64,000 nt of DNA, from positions 310,001 through 374,000 of the forward strand of contig JNEN01001256.1 of assembly GCA_000697355.1 (NCBI GenBank), in the 5' to 3' direction. Shown here in pieces: positions 12,424-23,195 of this stretch. Source of the stretch: Syncephalastrum monosporum B8922. Its lineage: Eukaryota; Mucoromycota; Mucoromycetes; Mucorales; Syncephalastraceae. Each line of letters begins with the position of its first letter. The first letter of the stretch is position 1. The notes under the pieces were generated by a model, which had not been told where the DNA came from, made no database searches, and worked only from the letters and a program-made list of their open reading frames with translations. The position numbers and the translations under genes were made by a program.

Positions 12424-13580
12424 GAGGTTGAAGCGAAAGAGAAAGGCGGATTCACACGCATTTGAGGACCAGACATCAAATGATCGATGTGCCCAGCTAA
12501 ATTCGCGTGCGTTTTCGCAAGCGTTATTTCATTGGCTGATGCTGCATATGTAATACGCGCGGTTCTCGGGTTACACGGCCGGTGTGTCACAGCATTGATT
12601 AGCAGGATGTTTTAGGGGGTGTGTCTTGCTGTCTATGTTATCACCATGCTATTTAGCATGATTATCATGCCTCTGCTCAATGTTGACATTTTCCGGAGAC
12701 GGCATGATTGGGTTGCATTTATACCGTAGTATCCATCTCCGACGGCATATACGCTTAGAGCACACAAATAGATTATCGAGTAAATCCAACAGCCCACAAT
12801 AAAGGTAGGTTTCCGGTTTGGAGACTGGAAAGTATGTGACTGCATCAGCTGCAGCAAAGCTGTTGGGCATTTACTTTCGAAAAGCTTATAAGTAGCTTAG
12901 CCAGCACAATGCGTAAACAACAGTGTTTTGAATATTGTAAAGAAGCCATTAGTGCATTTTAACTGAAGAGCATAAAATGGTTGTTAATCAACTTTATTGA
13001 TGCTAATCCCTCTGGTACAGTTGTTGATATGACTGAGCATTAAAGCGATTTCTCAACCTTAAAGTGTCGCGAAGCAATGTTGATAACTTCATGGGGCATG
13101 AGTGCGAGCTTTCGTTGAAACAAAAGCAGTTTTTCACTCGCTTGATATAAACGGTGAAGCAAAGATCACGCAGCGCTTTCAAACGCTTTTATAAATGGGA
13201 AGGAATAAGGCATGAAGTCTCTGGCTGATCGCGTGTTTCTTGACGAGTCTGCTTTCGATATCATTATGAACACTCAAGAGCATGGTCTCGAAAAGTCACT
13301 CGTGCGACTGTTACTAGACCTACTACAAGAACAGACAGCAAGAGCTAACCATTGTCAACTTAACACTCACATGTTGAAGGTGGAGCCTGGATCTATGACA
13401 CTTCTTAACTCCTCCTAAACGTCTGGAAGATAAATTTATATCATCACATAGACTTTTTATTCAGCCTGAGGTATACTCCGCGGGGAATTTTAAACATAGG
13501 AAATGAGAATAGAGAAAACAGCGATGTAAGCTATGATAGAGGCTTCAGCGACGCCAAAAAAAATGGAGAGAATGAAAGTA
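12424..13580. other. Intergenic upstream of Ams1
   Basis: AT-rich DNA holding the Ams1 promoter and the 3' flank of the orphan nuclease-like gene. A 68-codon ORF at 13212-13418 on the plus strand has no recognisable domain and no codon bias. Nothing else is supported. Confidence 0.55.
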
Positions 13581-15281
13581 TCAATATCGAGACGATTGAC
13601 CAAGGGTGCCTTTGCCTGATTTGACCATGAGTGACATGTAATTTGATATTGGGACAAGGTCATCGAGTCCATCTTGAAGAGCGGTGACGGCGGCATCGTA
13701 TGGTATATCCGCGGCACAAGTCGACCAGAAACAGTGGCTCACCGCACTAAGGAGATCCAAATTTTTGCGAGTTGCAAAAGTGTGTAAATCGGATAACGAA
13801 GAAGCGAACTCCAGCGAGGCAATTTCGATCATAGTATAGAGATGGTCGTGGCGTTTGGATACAATAAAAAAGGAAACGGAATATCCATTTATCATAAAGG
13901 CCAGACAAGCCGGTAGATCATATCGATCGATGGCACGCTTGCAAGTGATACCAAGTCGGAAAATGTCCAAATTGACTGCTTGTTTTGTGGTGGATACGTT
14001 GCCAGGTTTAGCTTCGCCGAACCCAAGAGGACACCCAAAGTCATGCTGCACGAGCGTTGAAACGATGGCGTCTGGCCGAATGTCAGTGAGCTCCTGGTGC
14101 ACAGACTTGTTTGCCCAACGTAGAGCCACTTGTCGATCTTGGTCCGCAATAATCTCAGACAAAAACACGTCAAAATACGTGGACTGCAATTCCACTTCGC
14201 CGATTTTGGACATGTCCAAGATGGACTGGCGTGGCAATTTCGTGAATCTGGATCAACCAAAAGAAATATGATTTAGCAAAAAAGTAATACACAAAAAACC
14301 AATTCACAAAAAAAAAGCATACAAATTTGCTAATCCTTCAATAACATTGCCCATTGAATTGTTCATCGTTGCAGCCAAGTTCAACAGATCTCGTTTGCCC
14401 TCGCGCACACTTGTCGTCTTGCTATCCACAGCGTTGATTATACTGGTCACCTTGATAAAGTCGCTGTCACTGATCTTAGCAGTGCTCGTAGGTATCAGTT
14501 CGTCCAGGACTTGGTTGCATACATCGTTCAAGGCACGTTGACCAAACACTTTCATCATGGCCGGGCTGTGATCCTTCGGTGCAAGAAAGAGGATATCGGC
14601 CACAGTCAGCAGTTCCTTCAACGATGTTTCGAGATGGAAAGGAGGATCAAGAGAATCAACATGCTGACGGTATTTTTGAAACAAGTCGGTGACGTTGGTA
14701 TTGGCGACGATCCAAGGCGTATTTGGCTTTTCATTGTCCACGGTCGTGTCATGGGTCGCAGTTGAGGCATTTTCTTCGTCGTCGTCGTTCAAAGGAGTCA
14801 TTGTTATGCTACTGCATGACTCCAAGGTTTCATCTTCATGTTCTCGTTCCGCAACATTGATGCCATTATCAGGCTTTTCTTGAATAACCTCACTATCGGC
14901 TCCAGGTGTCACATCCATGATCAAGGTATCGACAAAAGCAGAACAGGCTGCGCGCGATCGCACAACAGTTGCTGTTCTAGCTCGCTCTTGCCAAAAAGCG
15001 ACAAATTCGACGGTGCCCGTCCATCTGTCCAGGTCATCAAGTAGATTATTCTTGACAACATCATTGTCGATCCATTTGTTCAGTATATTTCGGTATCTGG
15101 TCAAGGTCCTGAGTTTGTCTGTCAGGCCAAAGCGAAGAGAAAATGTTCTGAGATTCAGGATGGCAAGGTTTTCCAAACACCATAATGCATCAGGAGGTGG
15201 TCGGCGCCGACGTTTCAAGCTCGCATCACTTTGACTTTCAGCTGCTTGTGGCGACCGTCGCTTTTTACATGATGAAGACAT
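13581..15281 (-). CDS. Orphan Mucorales-type protein with PD-(D/E)XK-like motif, copy 1
   Basis: Exons 15281-14323 and 14247-13581, phase 2; 541 residues. The N-terminal part carries a basic, nuclear-localisation-like cluster (KKRRSP, KRRRRPPP), then an acidic serine-rich linker. The C-terminal half has RPDAIVST followed by GFGEAKPGN, the Asp ... Glu-X-Lys spacing of PD-(D/E)XK nuclease folds. Next come LDIFRLGITCKRAID and LYTMIEIASLEF. I recall many paralogous uncharacterised proteins with these blocks in Mucorales genomes but no established function. The ATG at 15281 is the first in the long frame; the frame stays open upstream without an ATG. The 5' leader holds a 109-bp tandem duplication and small upstream ORFs, the nearer of which overlaps this start. 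Nuclease activity is inference only. Confidence 0.75.
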
Positions 15282-15404
15282 GACAGGTCTTGGAGTTGAA
15301 GAGAAAAGCAGAGAAGATTGGCTGGTGGCTTGGCGTGCATGCGACGAAATGAAAGGCTCTGGTATTTGTTTCAATTTCTATTTCCTCCTTCAACTCAACA
15401 ATCA

Positions 15405-15612
15405 AGATGCTTGAGGCCTGTAGTCCTTTTAGGATGACCGTCCAAGATAATTCTCCATTATAGCTTGACGCTTCGTCCATCTTGCTTATGGTGAACGTTC
15501 TTGATTGTGCGAGAGATGCTTGAGGCCTGTAGTCCTTTTAGGATGACCGTCCAAGATACTTTGCCATTGCAGCTTGACGCTTCGTCCGTCTTGTTCATGG
15601 CGAAGGTTCTCT
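15405..15612. repeat. 109-bp tandem duplication in the leader of the orphan gene
   Basis: Two direct copies begin at 15405 and 15514. The first 45 bp are identical and the remainder is clearly similar. Read on the minus strand, both copies encode the same peptide core (SWTVILKGLQASSI), in frames that belong to short ORFs upstream of the 15281 start codon. Confidence 0.9.
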
Positions 15613-17952
15613 TGCTGAGTTTGTCTTACTACATGGTGAAATCATCCAATGCTTAGTTCGAATACTCATTCCGTTATTTTCTTTGTTCTGTGGTAGCTCA
15701 TCTTAGTTCTTCCGAACATGGCTCAAGAAACCCAAATGTTATTTGTATGATCTCCGTGTTTTGGCTGCGTTAAAAAATATATTATTTGTCCTCTTCTCGT
15801 CTACAGGTCCAAGTTTTTTGGTTCTCTCAATAGCTTAGTATATTGGATGAGGGAATCATGGCCCTGGCCGAGCTAGCAGTAGATCCGTATGTCGACGGCT
15901 CGCTTGAGTTTGTTTCCCAGGGCGTCCGTTTAAACAGCATGTGAACTATTCTTCACCTAGCGACTGTGTTGTGTGCTTACCAGCGGCAACGTCAAAGAAG
16001 CCAACCGTGGTACCTTGCCACTGAAATGCCCCTGGACAGCCATGGCGCAGATTAGCCGCAAAGGTATATTTGATACTGTGTCCTAAAAAGATATGACCGT
16101 CAGAATGAGCGTGGCCCAACAACAAAAAACCTAGTTTGCTATGCATGATACGCACACATATCATTCGGTCAGCCAGCAATCAGAGATGATATGTCTATTT
16201 TCTTTGTATGTAGCGCTACGTATGAAGATTCTCGGTAAACCTATGAAGCTCGCTGGGAGCGACGCTTCACTGAGGTTTGATGCCAGGGGATTCATTTCCT
16301 ACAAGAGCAAACGTACCTTGAAATTTGCCAATAAAGAACTATGGCGGGGTATATGTATCAACGATTCATGTATCTCATACAATACGTGTCTTGCCATTAT
16401 ACAAATCGGGAAGTACTATGCTCACAGCCTGCCGTCAATTCTCTTGGCATGGTCACTTGGTCGTGACCCCTCCATTCTTGAGGACCTACCCGAATAATGC
16501 GATGAGCTACGTGCCCTTGTTCTTCCTGTCAAAATGATATAGCTGTATTCGATGCTGCATACGATAACCGTGCATCTACGACTTTCATTTCGCTTATCGA
16601 ATCAAAGTACGCGTTCTGAAGAGTTGAATTATGACCCGATTAATCGCAGAAGAGCAGAGGATGGCAAAATGCTCGAGACGAGCTGCTTTGCGGTCATATG
16701 AAAAATTTGCACCTTCCCTGCTGGATTTGTAAGTTCGCATATCGGAGAAGGCATCACTGCGTCCATCATAATTTCTATGCCTAACAAAGATGATACTGGC
16801 CTCTGTCCTTCATTAAGCACCATGTATACATGTTTTTTATGGGATTTGGTGTTTTTTTTTTTAGGTGCGATTGCAGGGTGAAGAGAACCTGTGAGTATCA
16901 AAATGCATAGGAGAGCTGGGTCTTCCTCAGAACATTCGGCTGATGATCAGCCGCTCAAGGAAGCTCAAATGTTATCATAGAAGTATCCACACATGGCGGA
17001 GCAGCGTACGGCTCTGCTTTGGTAGACTACGGCTAATGTGCCTTCAACGAACAATTTTTTCTGTAAGCTTTTCATGCCTAATGGATCACATGCATCTTAA
17101 TTCATAGTATGTATGTAGTCGAGGTTGCAGCTCCTATTTCAACTCGCTTATGACCTGTTCTGAGACTATACTATACTCGAAATACCATACGTTGTTTAGT
17201 AGAGCTGCAGCATGCAAGTGAGTAGTATATCATGTTCGCCATTAAATCAAGACCTTATCATTTAGCGAAACCTTCGAGCCAGTTACATGCAGTTTTTACA
17301 ATGGATCAGGAAGAATGGAAATATAATAATTGAAAGGTGTCTACTATTGAAGTTCTGCTATGCAACACAGGCTCTAGGCATAATGTCTCTGCTATATGTA
17401 ATTTCCTCCATAACACGCAGTTGCCACATGAAACCGAATTTCGTAGAGTGTGCAGAGTCCTACACACTAACGATTCCTTTTAAAAGGTCGTCGAAGAACA
17501 CGACGGGGTTATTTGGGTGGACCAGCAAGGATATTCCTCTTCTGTTGGACGACGGGTGGGTGACCTCAAAGCTCATCGAAATCGTCAGCAGCATAAGCAA
17601 TGGCGGAGCAGATGTATTGGCAGAGGAGAAGTGAGCGGCGGGGGGGTCTGAGAGATTTTCAGGGCATCGAGGCAATAGTTCGAACAGTAGCCCCTGCATG
17701 GATATCTTGACGCCTTTCACGGACATAACTTGCCAACCCCTTCATCCCTCCGATGAAGAAAAGTGCCATCTACAATCTCCTTTTCCCTTAGGCTTTTTCT
17801 CCTGAAGTAAGGGAGCGCAGCGAGCAGGTTGAGCGAAGAAACGGGAGAAAAACAAAGGAATGTAGAATATAAAAGGATTAAAGCTATATACGGTTCCTGT
17901 TTCCTCGTCGACAAAAGAAAAAGCAACTTCGTAACAAAGTAAAATTTACACC
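15613..17952. other. Gene-poor interval with coding-like scraps
   Basis: No intact gene is supported. Two segments look partly coding. On the minus strand, 16084-15980 is bounded by a good acceptor and a GTAAGC donor and reads LRHGCPGAFQWQGTTVGFFDV. On the plus strand, the last 60 codons before 17634 read as a sensible amphipathic protein (DDGWVTSKLIEIVSS). Neither could be joined into a full gene and I recognise no family. They may be decayed genes or exons of an unresolved one. Confidence 0.4.
17868..17875 (+). promoter_or_regulatory. TATA box of the collagen-like gene
   Basis: TATAAAAG lies 78 nt before the ATG at 17953, leaving a leader of roughly 50 nt. It is the cleanest TATA element seen near a small gene here and supports real transcription of that gene. 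Confidence 0.6.
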
Positions 17953-18291
17953 ATGCGCTCGACCTTTCTTATTATTTCTGCCTTGGCCGTCCTCTTCGAA
18001 TTGTCCAGCGCTGCGCCCGTGATCAATGACAAGCTACAAGTTCGCAGTGGTGGGTTATTCGATCCTCTATCTGAAATCCCGCTCGGCTTAGACGGCGGCG
18101 AGCGACCTGAAGTGGGAGAAGTACCAGAAGTATCCGAACACGGTGAAGGCGATGGCGAGCCCGGACAACCTGGACAGCCTGGACAACCCGGACAGCCTGG
18201 AGATGATGGCGATGACGGTGAGCCTGGGCAGCCTGGGCAGCCTGGTCAACCTGGTCAACCTGGTCAGCCCGGCCAACCTGGCCAACCGTAG
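17953..18291 (+). CDS. Small secreted protein with collagen-like Gly-Gln-Pro repeats
   Basis: Single exon, 112 residues. A clear signal peptide (MRSTFLIISALAVLFELSSA, cleavage before APV) is followed by a non-repetitive, acidic region of about 45 residues. The C-terminus is 15 uninterrupted Gly-X-Y triplets ending at the stop: GEP, four GQP, two GDD, GEP, seven GQP. The triplets use different synonymous codons (GGA, GGG, GGT, GGC; CAA and CAG), so the repeat is kept at protein level and is not merely a fresh DNA expansion. A TATA box stands 78 nt upstream. Collagen-like triplets can form triple helices and occur in bacterial and fungal surface proteins; 15 triplets is short but could trimerise. 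Function is unknown; a cell-surface or extracellular structural role is inferred. Confidence 0.85.
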   Translation: MRSTFLIISALAVLFELSSAAPVINDKLQVRSGGLFDPLSEIPLGLDGGERPEVGEVPEVSEHGEGDGEPGQPGQPGQPGQPGDDGDDGEPGQPGQPGQPGQPGQPGQPGQP

Positions 18292-19013
18292 ATAATAGCA
18301 AATAACATAGTTAGCTGTATACCCCTCCGAATTGCGTCCTGTATGCACCCCCCCCAAAAAAAATAAATTCATATCAGACGTGAAGGTTATATTCTCCAGT
18401 GAAACAAATAAAGATTGAACAGGCCATGTGTAGTATAGCTACAGGATACTGAACATTCCTCGTGCAAAGCTTCCAGAAGCTACTCTCCAATAATACACAT
18501 ATAACTTTTTACGTTTATCTACCTTCTATTGTCGAGGAAATTTGCTAAAAGACCGCTGTCTGGCAGCTCATATGTATCAATGGTCTGCTTTAAGCTCTGT
18601 TCCGGACTATCTATGGTGCGTTTGGGTGGTTGGCCCGACAAATACAAAAAAGATGGCGACTGCTACCGTTAGTAGCGATGCCTTTGTTCTTCAGAGACTT
18701 TTAATTGCTTTGTAACTACTTTTCTGTGCTTCGCTCTGCACGGCAATGCACCTTTGCTGGCGGTTTTTTTGTTTACTGTACAACAGTAATAGCACTTTTA
18801 TCATAATGCTTGCACGCTTTATCGTATGTATGTCTCAACAGCAGCAATGTGCGGTCGAATATCAAACAAAGATAAATGGATAGCTGAGAATCAAAATCAG
18901 CCAATCGCAACGGGATATATAAAGAATAGAACGACATTTTATTGGCTGCACGGCGCAAAGCCTAAAACTGCCTTACATTTGCCCGCTGTCCGTGATAGTC
19001 GTTGGAACGTGCC
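18292..19013. other. Intergenic, 3' flank of collagen-like gene and ING promoter
   Basis: AT-rich, with a poly-C then poly-A patch at 18349-18364 just after the collagen-like gene. No further gene or RNA was recognised. Confidence 0.5.
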
Positions 19014-20134
19014 ATGACATCAGTGGAAGCCAACGATCCAGAATGTCACCAACTAGAAGGCTATAATGATAGTATGCGTTACGACTGAAATAAGACGTGA
19101 GCTGATCTTGACTCTTTTGTAACAGCGATTGAGGGTCTGCCGATCGAGCTTAAACGGAGCTTCATGCTGATCCGGCAACTCGATGAAGATTCCGAGAGTA
19201 AGTTTGCTCTTTCCTATGTTATGAGCTATTAACCAAGAGAATAGAGCTGATGGATTTGGTGGAAACGACGGCCATGTCGCTCAAGGCTCGGTCTATCCCA
19301 CAAAAGGACAGACGCCAGGAAATGCTGCACGTCAGAGAAATGCTAACTGAGCTGCTCAGAAAAGGCGAGGAGAAGTTTACCCTCGCGAAGTCAAATTACG
19401 ATAGCGTAAAGTATCACCTGTATGTGTTCTGAAGGAATGGATGATAATAATATCTCTTTATGCAGATCGACCGGCATTGTTCACGGCTGGATGCGGATCT
19501 GACGCGCTTCGAGGACGAGCAAATTATTGGTCCTTCCCGGGCCGTTCGTGGGACATCCACGCCCGTTGAAGACGAGGAACAGCCAGAAAAGAAACGCAAG
19601 TTGATTATGACAGCACTTTAACGAAAGATCCAGACTCACACGATTTTTTTTGTGGTTTGCAGGGAAGAAGCGAGGCCGAAAAAAGAAAACGGACGAGGAA
19701 GAGATACCCCAGGGAGAATATTTGTCGCAGGAAGACTCCAAGCAGCATGCTGAAGCGTAAGACACATACATCATCTTATTCTGCACGCACTAACATCTCT
19801 TTCGTTTTTTGTTCCAAGTGCTATATCACTTAGCAATCTACCCATCGACCCCAATGAACCTGTGTATTGCTATTGCCGACAAGTCTCTTTTGGTGAAATG
19901 GTGGCATGCGACAATGACGAGGTATGTGTTCTTTTTGAGTTGCAATGAGGTAAAATAACAGAAGGATGCTAAATGAAAATAATGGTGTGTCTGTACATGG
20001 ATACTGCTGCATATATCAAGTGTGAAATCGAATGGTTCCACCTCGAATGTGTTGGATTACGGGCACCTCCGAAGGGTCACTGGTACTGCAGGAACTGTGC
20101 GGAGGAACTCAAAGTCAAACAGCGAAAGCTGTGA
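19014..20134 (+). CDS. ING-family histone-mark reader with PHD finger
   Basis: Seven exons: 19014-19071, 19126-19197, 19245-19405, 19466-19595, 19663-19756, 19819-19921 and 20021-20134; 243 residues. The N-terminal ING helical domain has [21 protein letters not shown] and [18 protein letters not shown] basic stretch (KKRGRKKK) is a probable nuclear signal. The C-terminal PHD finger has the C4HC3 pattern [17 protein letters not shown] ... [13 protein letters not shown] ... WYCRNC. Family members bind H3K4me3 and recruit acetyltransferase or deacetylase complexes (NuA4, NuA3, Rpd3 in yeast). Which complex cannot be told from this alone. Intron 4 uses a GC donor (GCAAGT at 19596); only this choice keeps frame into the basic region. 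The gene converges on cyclin H, the stops being 13 nt apart. Confidence 0.95.
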
Positions 20135-20147
20135 AAGAAGTTGGATG

Positions 20148-21367
20148 TTACTCGCGTGCCTGTTTCTTCCTTTGCCGCTCCTCGTCTTCCTCGGCAGCTC
20201 GCTTCTTATGCCTGCATATCATAGCAAACGCATTATCATATATATATTAATTCGTGTAAATAGAAAAAAAGATAGCACCTTTCGATAATATACTTACAGC
20301 GTGGAGTTGGGGTTCTTGGCTGGGTTGGTACAGAGGCGCAGCCGTCGGTCAATGGGCTTGACGTCGACGGGTTCTATCCGTTTGTATTTGTTATATATGG
20401 ATTCGATAGCGTCAAGGATCTCTGTCATCTTGTTCCCCTCGGGGACGCGCTCGGTAAGGTACCTGAGCGATGCAAGTTCTGTGAGCAGCTGAATATACAA
20501 AAAGCACAAAGTACTGACTTTTCGAATTGGGACTCGAATTCGGTATTCCTGCTCGCAATTCGGAAAGCTGCGAGAGCGAGTTGAGCGGGTTGGTATATCA
20601 GAGTGAGGTCTGTCAAGAGCATTTGCTGGATCACCTTGCTCTTGACCTTGTTGTATATTCCTTGCAGATGGGTCGTATCCAGGTTATGGGACTGAGGCAA
20701 GAGATCGTCAACCGACGGTGCCAGTCTTTCTTCTTGGGCATCTTCTTACCTGCATGTCTAAGAAGAGGCCATAAGCCGGTCTATAAGGGTGATGCACGTG
20801 GTATTCGAATTTAAGGCCTTGAGAGACTGTGAATTCGAGCTGCAAGACCGAGGCTGTGCTGGGTAACTTGAGCTCCTTCACAAATTGGTCAATCGACATG
20901 TGCTCGCTCTCGGCCTTGGTGGCCAAAAAGAGGCACGTCAGCAGAATATCCTTCGGATGGTAGTCCATGACTGTGTTGGACAAATAGAAGCGTTTCATAT
21001 ACATGACAGCAGTGGCCATGAGCACGTCTGAGAAGTTGAAATGACGACAAATGCTTTGCAACTGTTGGAGGAAGAAGAGGCAGAGGTCCTGTTCGTCACT
21101 GACTGTGAGATATTGTCGCTCTTCTTGGTTATCGGGTGCTGCAGCGCCTGAAACTTCCTAAAGAGACGTGAGATTCGCGTTGTCTTTTCGAGATCTAACG
21201 CTTACTTGTTCGTCTTTGAAATTCGCTTGGACGCGTTGTACAGCCGCTTGATTGCTTTCTTTGCGGATCGCAGAGAGCTTCTCCAAGCTGAAACGCCAGT
21301 GACGGTACTGGGAAGATTCCTCGTATATGGACGGCAGGCGTTTTACAGGTTCCTTCTCCGTGGACAT
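20148..21367 (-). CDS. CCL1: Cyclin H, CDK-activating kinase/TFIIH cyclin (Ccl1)
   Basis: Five exons: 21367-21206, 21157-20750, 20691-20519, 20462-20298 and 20211-20148; 323 residues. The start MSTEKEPVKRLPSIYEESSQ and YRHWRF match the cyclin H N-terminal helix. The first cyclin fold is seen in ATAVMYMKRFYLSNTVMDYHPKDI with LLTCLFLATKAESEH. The second begins after VHHPYRPAYGLFLDMQ and runs through LIYQPAQLALAAFRIASR. The C-terminus is a charged helix. Known role: partner of Kin28/Cdk7 in TFIIH, phosphorylating the RNA polymerase II tail and, in many eukaryotes, activating cell-cycle CDKs. The 58-nt intron after LFLDMQ removes an in-frame stop. Tail-to-tail with the ING gene with no room for separate terminators. 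Confidence 0.93.
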
Positions 21368-21897
21368 GATGATTGGGGAAAGGACAGAGCAAGCAAGACT
21401 TTTTTCGAGTGTGGCCTCTGAACACTCCTCTACGTCCCTAATAATGCAACTCCGAAGTCGCATATTTAAGCGATTCACTACATCGTCAATTATATTGGCA
21501 CAAAGATAAATTCGATCGGTATAAATGTGAGCATGACTATTAGATGCGCCCTTCCACCGGAACTCCTTGAAGATGTGTGACCAACATGAAAACAAGCAGT
21601 TCATAATCCATCCTCATTTCTTTCTCGGTTTCGTTGCTGTAACGCAAGGTGCTTCCTTTCCTATCCCTGTACGAGATTTGGTGCTTTTTATCGTCACATG
21701 GCTTCGGGGAAGATAATATTATAGTTCTCCTGCAAAAAGGTGTAATGAACTTGATCTACGAAAGAGATATATGGGAAGGTGATAAGCATGATTGGTGAAA
21801 TAAAGGTAGCGACTTAATATTGGATAGAGATGGAGTATACATGGTAAAAGCAAGAAGAACGGATCATGATAGGGTATATAATGCATGGACTGAAAAT
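21368..21897. other. Intergenic between cyclin H and the orphan family gene
   Basis: Upstream region of cyclin H and 3' flank of the next minus-strand gene. AT-rich; nothing further supported. Confidence 0.5.
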
Positions 21898-23195
21898 CTA
21901 GTTGTCGAGAGGGAAATTTGTCCTGCGTCTCTTGCCCGGCATGGTGCCCGTCAAGTCACCAGTATACCAAGCAGAATGTGTCTTGCACCGCAAGTCGTCG
22001 ATGCCTGTGGTAACTGGGCAGAACAGTCTTTTGTGTATTTTGACCAGCAGCTTCAGATCATCGAGCCGGCCGACCACGTTAAGAAGCTCTGACTTCTTGC
22101 GGGGGATGTCAAAGGCTAAGATCTCGATAAAAGTGTAGATCTTGTCAAATGCTAAATGCATACAGAACCATGTGATACATGGACCTAGTAATACTGTAAA
22201 TGAGGACTGGCCTGCGACACGCTTCGCTTCGTCCAGTTACGAACCTTCAATCGGCATTCCGGGTGTGAGTGAGGCCCTTCGCCTGCGGCTTCGGGTCATC
22301 ATCACAATCTCCACTTGATCTTCTGTCACCAGCGGTGAAGCTATGTCCTTAGCTGCCTTGACTTCGCTGTATACATTCGTGTATGCGAATTGATAAGCGT
22401 CGTATACGTCCACCTTGTAATCTGGTCGATTACTGTTAGCAGTTTCAAGTTCATCAGCCACAAGGTTTGAACTGCAGTAACCGCGCGGCTAACTTATACC
22501 CAGATAAGTTATATTCTCGCCTAACTTACATTCTTTTGGTCTCCCAAGTGTATAGCTTATCCGCGCGATTACACCCGACTAAGGTATATTCTCGTCTAAG
22601 TTATAGTCTTTGGATCCCCCTGAGCGTATAGCTTATCCGACGGCGCCTGTATTCAAATTAACGTATGAGAGTTGTATGGGGAAGCTTGACACCAGTTTAC
22701 CAATGAGCAATCTTCGATGGGTGTTTTGAGGAGAAAAGGCCATTGATAAACGGGTGTATGTGACTTGCTGTGTGATGCATTTCGGATGGTGCTTTCATAT
22801 CGCAGTCATACAGCTATGGGATGCTATCACATTTGTGGCAGTAAGTAGAGAAGAATGCTAAAGTAGCAGCACTTACAGCCCGACAATGGTACATATACTC
22901 CTTGTTCATGTTCATTCAAGGCTTCACAAAGGCCCCGTAACCGCATTTGAGCTTTGTCTTCATCAAGTACATCGTTGGTATAATCCTGAGAAATAACACC
23001 ACGTTTAAAGATAAAATGGATGCACGTAGATTTTCTTACCATGAGGATATTCTTGACTTGCACAAATTGCTCGGGATCCAAAGGATCGGCATGATAATGT
23101 TCCTTCATTATATTTTTGCGCATGCCTTGCAATAAATTCGGAGCGGCATGCTTTGCTAGTCGAACCGCTATTGCACTACCGAGAAGTCCAGACAT
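21898..23195 (-). CDS. Orphan Mucorales-type protein with PD-(D/E)XK-like motif, copy 2
   Basis: Five exons inferred by phase: 23195-23040, 22985-22899, 22813-22701, 22471-22245 and 22211-21898; 298 residues. The core reads RPDYKVDVYDAYQF then NVYSEVKAAKD, again an Asp ... Glu-X-Lys arrangement. It is followed by DKIYTFIEILAFDIP and LDDLKLL, matching in order and spacing the blocks of the gene at 13581-15281 and of many unknown Mucorales proteins. The segment after SEVKAAKD turns into a basic tract (RSRRRRASLTP) where relatives have a conserved hydrophobic block, so this copy may be partly degraded or mis-spliced in my model. The ATG at 23195 is the first in frame, but exons upstream (to about 23560) cannot be excluded. 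Function unknown; the nuclease fold is inferred from motif spacing. Confidence 0.6.
22481..22636. repeat. Imperfect 80-bp tandem duplication inside an intron
   Basis: Units 22481-22560 and 22561-22636 share CCGCGCG, a TATATTCTCG(C/T)CTAA block, and GTATAGCTTAT at their ends; a third unit starts and fades at 22637. They fill most of the unusually long (229-nt) third intron of the orphan family gene, copy 2. Confidence 0.8.

Noticed and set aside
13212..13418. 68-codon plus-strand ORF between Ams1 and the orphan gene
   Set aside because: Short, without homology that I recognise or signal features, in AT-rich intergenic DNA.
20692..20749. Frameshift or pseudogene in cyclin H after LFLDMQ
   Set aside because: A normal 58-nt GT-AG intron with a branch-like element restores frame into SHNLDTTHLQG, so the gene is intact.
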